Positions 27,962 to 32,110 of a DNA stretch of 32,110 bases are shown piece after piece. The first letter of the stretch is position 1; the number at the start of each line of letters is the position of its first letter. The notes beneath the pieces are model-generated. The model ran no database searches and was not told where the DNA came from. It saw nothing but the letters and a program-made list of their open reading frames with translations. The position numbers were made by a program, and so were the translations under genes. The DNA lies in the NCBI GenBank assembly GCA_040182905.1, contig JARQWU010000103.1, forward strand, positions 1-32,110. The letters are read 5' to 3'. Source of the DNA: Barthelona sp. PAP020 (taxonomy: Eukaryota > Metamonada: BaSk clade).

Positions 27962-28774
27962 ATGATGATAATCTCTCTCTTTTTTGACATGATCAAATAT
28001 TTATGTATTTTAAATGATTTGGAAGAAAATCAAGACACAAATGAAGTGTGTTTCGTCAAATCATTAGATGATTTAAAAGATATTGATGAATCATCAATTA
28101 TTAAGATATTTACTTCACCATATTCTATTTCTGAAGATGAGATCAATCAATTATCTGTTAGATTTCCTCATTTAAATGAAGTGATATTGACAGATTCATT
28201 TACAACTTTTAATGAGAAACCAGTTTTTAATATTTCCACTAGAGTTCCACGTATTTTAGTTGAGCAAAAAGCAGAACATATTTTTGGGGAAGTTACAACA
28301 TTTTTGTCACAGATAGAAGAGCATCATAATAATATGATGGATAAATGGGCACCTCATGTATTTCCTGAATCTGCACATTTGGATAGAATTACGATTGGTA
28401 TTCTTGGTTGGGATAGATCAGCTCACCGTTTTTCTCAGTTTTTGGAAGGGTACGGTTCCAGAATTGTTAGTTATGTCATTGATCCACCTAATGATGTGAT
28501 TGAAGAACTTTCTTTGGTTTATTATGGGGATATGTTGCCTCAATTTTTTGCTGAAACTAATCTACTGTTGGTTAATCTTGCTAAAGCTGAAGATTTAGAT
28601 TTATCTAATGTTGATTTGGATAAACCTTTGTTGGTATTAAATATTGGTAATCCGGAATTATCGGATATATTTGGATCTTTGTCTGAAAAAATTGTTGTTA
28701 GAAACCTTCAAACTTTTCACAAGTCAGTTGTAAACTTTTTAAAACATGATCCTGAACAACTTTTTGAAAAATAA
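27962..28774 (+). CDS. Degenerate D-2-hydroxyacid dehydrogenase-fold protein (probable pseudoenzyme)
   Basis: This is 270 residues; active family members have about 310-340. The order of elements follows the D-isomer 2-hydroxyacid dehydrogenase fold: a short N-terminal part; FPHLNEVILTDSF; VPRILVEQKAEHIFGEV (equivalent to the inter-domain VAEH helix); then ITIGILGWDRSAHRFSQFLEGYGSRIVSYVID as the start of the nucleotide-binding domain; then DMLPQFFAETNLLLVNLA and KPLLVLNIGNPEL. The expected GxGxxG is GWDRSAH, the NxxRG arginine is absent, and the catalytic Glu and His segment at the C terminus is missing. It is therefore probably not an active NAD-dependent enzyme. The family assignment rests on pattern only. 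Confidence 0.6.
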   Translation: MMIISLFFDMIKYLCILNDLEENQDTNEVCFVKSLDDLKDIDESSIIKIFTSPYSISEDEINQLSVRFPHLNEVILTDSFTTFNEKPVFNISTRVPRILVEQKAEHIFGEVTTFLSQIEEHHNNMMDKWAPHVFPESAHLDRITIGILGWDRSAHRFSQFLEGYGSRIVSYVIDPPNDVIEELSLVYYGDMLPQFFAETNLLLVNLAKAEDLDLSNVDLDKPLLVLNIGNPELSDIFGSLSEKIVVRNLQTFHKSVVNFLKHDPEQLFEK

Positions 28775-29115
28775 ACGTGTATTGGTATTTGTTTTTGGTC
28801 ATGAAAATAAGAAAGAAAGAAACTGTAACCCACTGTGATTTTGATTTACTTCACAAAGCCTTCTGTTTGAAGAATGAAACCGTTTTCTTTTTTTGAAAAG
28901 CTTACTTCAATCTTTCAGCAAGTAAATTCAAAATTTGAAGGCTTACAAAATAAGAAAAAATATTTTTTCTTTTATTTGGAAAAAAGACTACGGTGTTTAC
29001 ATAACTAATTACATTACTAATATCAAATAAAAAGATAATACTTTGAAAGAAAAAAAAAAGAAAAGAAAGAAAACTCAAATGTGGATAGTCCACTTTTTAA
29101 ATTTCCTTTCAAACA
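28775..29115. other. Convergent 3' region
   Basis: This is 3' flanking sequence of the dehydrogenase-like (+) and CK1 (minus) genes, AT-rich with A/G runs near 29045-29070. No RNA gene or plausible CDS was seen. Confidence 0.6.
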
Positions 29116-30204
29116 CTAAAAAAGAGGATTGTTTAATATCAATTTGTTGGAATTAACAAGTGGGTAACTTGATCCCAAACGATCTTTGCTATCGTTACTG
29201 CTACTATCACTGAAATTAATGTTACCTAAAAGTTGCAAATATTCTTTGGTAAAAATAGATGCTTTGGAATATTCATCAGCCCCTATTCTTTGCCAATCAT
29301 AAACAATTTCATCAGATTCAGTATCAATAAAATTTTGACAAGATTGTTTTAAAGTCTCCTTGATGTAGTTATAATCTGGATCCGCTTTAAAATCCAAATT
29401 TCTGATATAATTTAATATTGTTTGGAAGCCATTTGGTACATTACCTGAACATAATACCGGTAAAGGAGTATAAACTTTTCGAAGACCAATTTTATGATAT
29501 TTTTCCTTTTTAGTGTTTGCTTTGATGGATTGCCATGGTAAATTACCTCGTAAAAAATATAAAAGTACGTAAAATAAACTTTCTAAATCATCTCTTCTTG
29601 ATTGCTCAATTCCACGATGATTTGGTATTGAAGCATATCTTGGTGTACCACACAAAGACTTTCCATCCAAATATTTCATATGTGAACCTTCAGAATCAAT
29701 GTATTTCTTCGATAATCCAAAATCAATGATATAAACTTCTTGACAATTTTTTAAACCCATGCAAAAATTATCTGGCTTAATATCACGATGAATAAATCCT
29801 TTATTGTGTAGTGTTTCTAATGCATTTATCATTTGAATCCCCAATTGATAAACGGTAGGAAGCGAAAATCTCCTCCCACATAAATTGAATAAATCTTCAA
29901 GTGAAGGTCCCATCAAATCTATCACCATTATAATATGTGAATTTGTTGCAGCTGCCCAATGAAAATTTGGAATTGACGGTGAATTCATTAAATGCCTATA
30001 TATCTTTGATTCTCTTAATAATTGTGGATGTTTTGAGTTACATCTTTCCATTTTAACAGCAACAAGCTCATGATTTTCCAAATCTTCAGCCCGATATATT
30101 TCTCCAAAAGATCCAGAACCAATCCTTTTCAAAATCTTTAGTTTTTGACCAATTCTATTTGTTAGAAGATTCAATTATGTGCTAAAATACATTTGATTTT
30201 CCAT
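29116..30204 (-). CDS. Casein kinase 1-family Ser/Thr kinase, two exons
   Basis: Spliced CDS is 30191-30204 joined to 29116-30154, giving 350 residues. The kinase motifs are complete: glycine loop GSGSFGEIY (17-25), VAVKME (Lys39), HRDIKPDNF (Asp129) and DFGLSKKY (149-156). The CK1-specific GTPRYASIPNHRGIEQSRRDDLESL replaces the usual APE region. CK1 enzymes phosphorylate acidic or primed substrates in trafficking, Wnt-like signalling and DNA repair; the isoform cannot be assigned. Only a short Ser/Asp-rich tail follows the domain. The contiguous frame starts at a TTG right after a stop. A 36-nt intron with GTAT and CTAAC supplies a 14-nt first exon with an ATG (MENQ+I), and the spliced frame is in register. 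Confidence 0.92.
30155..30190 (-). other. 36-nt spliceosomal intron (CK1 gene)
   Basis: On the minus strand: GTATTTTAGC...CTTCTAACAAATAG, phase 2. CTAAC ends 6 nt before the exon. The first coding exon is only 14 nt (ATG GAA AAT CAA AT). It has the same length as the methyltransferase intron. Confidence 0.85.
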
Positions 30205-30719
30205 AAAAAGGAAAGTAATCAGAATTAAAAAGACCCACCAATGACTTCAAAGTTCTTTGCTGGGATATCAATAAATTCAATAAAGCTTTTATTCTTTGTA
30301 TTGAATTGCCAATTTTATTTTGCAAAAAAAAAGGTTCAAAGATCAACATTAATTCCTCTTTCCATTTTTCGTTCAATGTAAAAAATGTGATCTCAATGGG
30401 ATTAAAATGTGCAAATATTAGTTTTAAAATGAACTTCAAGTTGAAGTCAAAATTATTTTTTTACGTTTTTTGGTTTGTGTTGGTATGCAATTCATGAATA
30501 TTGATATTTCAAATGATTATTCCTCCTTATCTTATTCTTTTAAAATAGTCATCATTTTATAATCATAATTCTTTTTGTCCTTTTGAAAAAAATTGAAAAG
30601 TGTAAATAATCATTAAAATGTATAATTGTTTTATTCAATAGTGTAGAAACAGTAAAATTCACTTTTTTTTTTGGAAAAGGAAGATTTTGTGAATCTTTCA
30701 TTTCTTATTGATTCTTTTT
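30205..30719. other. Divergent intergenic region between CK1 and GH25 lysozyme
   Basis: It must hold both promoters. A minus-strand frame of 85 codons (30182-30439) overlaps the CK1 first exon in another frame and ends within the intron; it is more likely leader sequence than a gene. The rest is AT-rich, with a T-run at 30663-30672. Confidence 0.5.
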
Positions 30720-31376
30720 ATGAACATTAAATTCTTGTTTATTTTAGCGTTGTTGCCAATTGCTTTGGCCACATGTGGGATTGATATATCTCAAAGATTT
30801 TCTGCAAGTCAATGGAGATGTGCTAGAGTTGCTGGTTATGAATTTGCCATTATTCGTGGATATAGAAGCGTTGGTGATGTTGATCCAAATCTTGCATATT
30901 CGGTTAATGCTGCTTGGGAGGCTGGTTTTGAACATGTTGATGTGTATTTCTTTCCTTCATCCCAAAGAAAATCTGCCTATCAAGAAGCCAATGAATTTAT
31001 TGGATATTTGGTAAATGCACAAGTTAGATATGGAATGGTTTGGATTGATGTTGAAGTTGCATCTGGGTGTTGGGGAGATGATATTGGAAGCAATAGAGCA
31101 TATATGGATCAACTTTTGGCTGCGTTTGAGGAAAATAGTATTCATGTTGGTATTTATTCTTCCAAATACATGCACAGCACTATTTTTGGTTCTGATTGGA
31201 AAGGTACTGGCGAAAGACCTTTCAACAGATATGATTTATGGTATGCTCAATATGATGGAAGAGCTGATTTTGTCAATTTCTCATCTTTTGGTGGTTGGAC
31301 TAGACCAGCAATTCATCAATATCAAGGAGATGTTAATATTTGCAATGGTATGGGGGTTGATCTGAACTTCTATTGA
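30720..31376 (+). CDS. Secreted GH25-family lysozyme
   Basis: This 218-residue protein has a clear signal peptide (1-18). The mature part starts CGIDISQRFS, with Asp22 in the position of the first GH25 active-site acid. The strand MVWIDVEVASGCWGD carries the Asp110-x-Glu112 catalytic pair. GIYSSKYMHSTIFG, YDLWYAQYDG and the terminal HQYQGDVNICNGMGVDLNFY (GVDxN) complete the GH25 barrel. These muramidases cut bacterial peptidoglycan. The protein would be secreted or sent to phagolysosomes, which suits a bacteria-eating protist. It belongs to the short eukaryotic (Entamoeba/nematode-like) form with no extra domains. An in-frame TTG four codons upstream exists, but the ATG at 30720 gives the proper signal peptide. 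Confidence 0.92.
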   Translation: MNIKFLFILALLPIALATCGIDISQRFSASQWRCARVAGYEFAIIRGYRSVGDVDPNLAYSVNAAWEAGFEHVDVYFFPSSQRKSAYQEANEFIGYLVNAQVRYGMVWIDVEVASGCWGDDIGSNRAYMDQLLAAFEENSIHVGIYSSKYMHSTIFGSDWKGTGERPFNRYDLWYAQYDGRADFVNFSSFGGWTRPAIHQYQGDVNICNGMGVDLNFY

Positions 31377-32110
31377 TAAAATGTGAATGACAATTTGTTT
31401 TTCGCAATTATCTGAGAATTTTGCAGTGTAGAATGTTCTTCCCTTTGAAGTCTTTTGAATATCACTGATTTGTTAAAAATCAATGCAAATTGGTTATTTG
31501 TATAATTATTATCATTTTGGTATTAATTTTGATGTTGGTGAAAATTTATGTGTAAATATATTGACTAACAAAGTTGAAATGTTTTTTTTTTCTGTTGTGA
31601 GCTCAAAATATTGTGTCCTAATTATAGCCTGCACAATTTTGCATTTGGGTTTCAAAATAAAAAATCTTCTACTGATTGCGTGCAACAACGTGTAACAAAT
31701 TTTTTATATTGTACAAAGGAATCCATCTATCATTAAAATTTCGTTTTAATTTTTCTTGTTGTACGAACCTTTTCCAGAACTTTCCCAAATTGGAGGCTGG
31801 GAAACTCAGTTGACTAATAAATAATAAACCTTTATCTTTATTCTTTTCGGGGGGTCCAGCGTTCCTGAAAGGAACCTCTCTTTTTTGAGACCTACTCTTT
31901 CATAGGCTGTCATAGGAGAGCTATGCCCTGTGCGGGGTGTGAACCTGCATTAATAATTGCTCAAAAGAGCTTAACGCTCCGATATTTTAAAAATTTATCC
32001 TAATTGTGCAACTTTTCATACATTCACCGTGGTAGGTCAAAAATTTGGGGGTAGGTTAAGGAAAAGTTCCGTACCTTGAGGGAAAAAGGAAGAATCGGAA
32101 AATTTCGATT
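31377..32110. other. 3' flank of lysozyme gene and hairpin-rich GC-richer island at window end
   Basis: 31377-31770 is AT-rich; a 70-codon frame (31483-31695, +) has no recognisable features. From about 31781 to 31980 the base composition changes and inverted repeats cluster. These are TTTCCCA/TGGGAAA (31781-31787 with 31798-31804), GTTCC/GGAAC (31861-31865 with 31871-31875), CATAG (twice) with CTATG, and GCTC/GAGC/GCTC. The last 110 bases (GGGGGTAGG, GTTCCGTACCTTGAGGG) also differ from the usual AT-rich spacer. No tRNA or rRNA was recognised. It may be a structured RNA gene or part of an element continuing beyond the window. Confidence 0.5.

Noticed and set aside
30182-30439. 85-codon minus-strand ORF upstream of CK1
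   Set aside because: It overlaps the CK1 first exon in another frame, ends within the intron, and splicing through the same donor would not enter the kinase frame.
31510-31575. Possible intron ending GACTAACAAAG after a GTAT donor in the lysozyme 3' flank
   Set aside because: The flanking frames show no recognisable protein and the lysozyme gene is complete without it.
31930-31955. Possible tRNA T-arm on the minus strand (GCAGGTTCACACCCCGC)
   Set aside because: The T-loop lacks the conserved A58, one stem pair is mismatched, and no D-arm, anticodon arm or acceptor stem can be placed around it.
32055-32085. RNase P CR-I-like string GGAAAAGTTCCGTACC
   Set aside because: A short match only; CR-V and the P4 pairing partner cannot be found inside the window, so there is no support.

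Overview
This window is nuclear DNA from a compact, AT-rich eukaryotic genome. It carries about 18 protein genes in 32 kb, mostly single-exon and packed on both strands with short, very A/T-rich spacers. The standard code is used: TAA, TAG and TGA all end genes. Two genes belong to the ciliary transition zone or basal body, a meckelin (TMEM67/MKS3) and a DZIP1/Iguana-like zinc-finger protein. The organism is therefore a flagellated or amoeboflagellate protist. The other contents (GH25 lysozyme, uridine phosphorylase, EGF-repeat surface protein) would suit a phagotrophic heterolobosean (Naegleria-type) or a metamonad, but the sequence alone does not fix the lineage.

Layout. 1-154 is the tail of a + strand gene cut by the window edge. 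585-3468 (minus) holds a Y_phosphatase3-type phosphatase, a doubtful small ORF and a canopy/MSAP-like ER protein ending in HDEL. The canopy gene diverges from meckelin (3631-6870, +) across 162 bp. 7081-9472 is a divergent pair of unrecognised genes, one disordered and one coiled-coil. 9779-12627 (+) holds uridine phosphorylase and a DDX24/MAK5-like RNA helicase. 13597-20820 (minus) holds a PiT phosphate transporter, a coiled-coil protein, a METTL/EEF1AKMT4-like methyltransferase and a PIF1 helicase. 21403-26436 (+) holds the EGF-repeat surface glycoprotein and the DZIP1-like protein. 26743-28774 is a divergent pair: PRPP synthetase and a degenerate 2-hydroxyacid-dehydrogenase-fold protein. 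29116-30204 (minus) is a casein kinase 1 and 30720-31376 (+) a secreted GH25 lysozyme. The window ends in a hairpin-rich island with higher GC.

Three genes become complete only when very short introns of 36, 41 and 36 nt are removed. All three introns start GTAT and carry CTAAC 5-7 nt before the 3' splice AG. They rebuild the PIF1 Walker A motif, the conserved N terminus of the methyltransferase, and an ATG start for CK1 from a 14-nt first exon. This defines a tight intron rule for the genome and is the strongest non-standard signal here. Three non-coding islands (about 12744-12855, 18319-18412 and 31781-31980) stand out from the AT background and could be structured RNAs. I could not match them to a known family.
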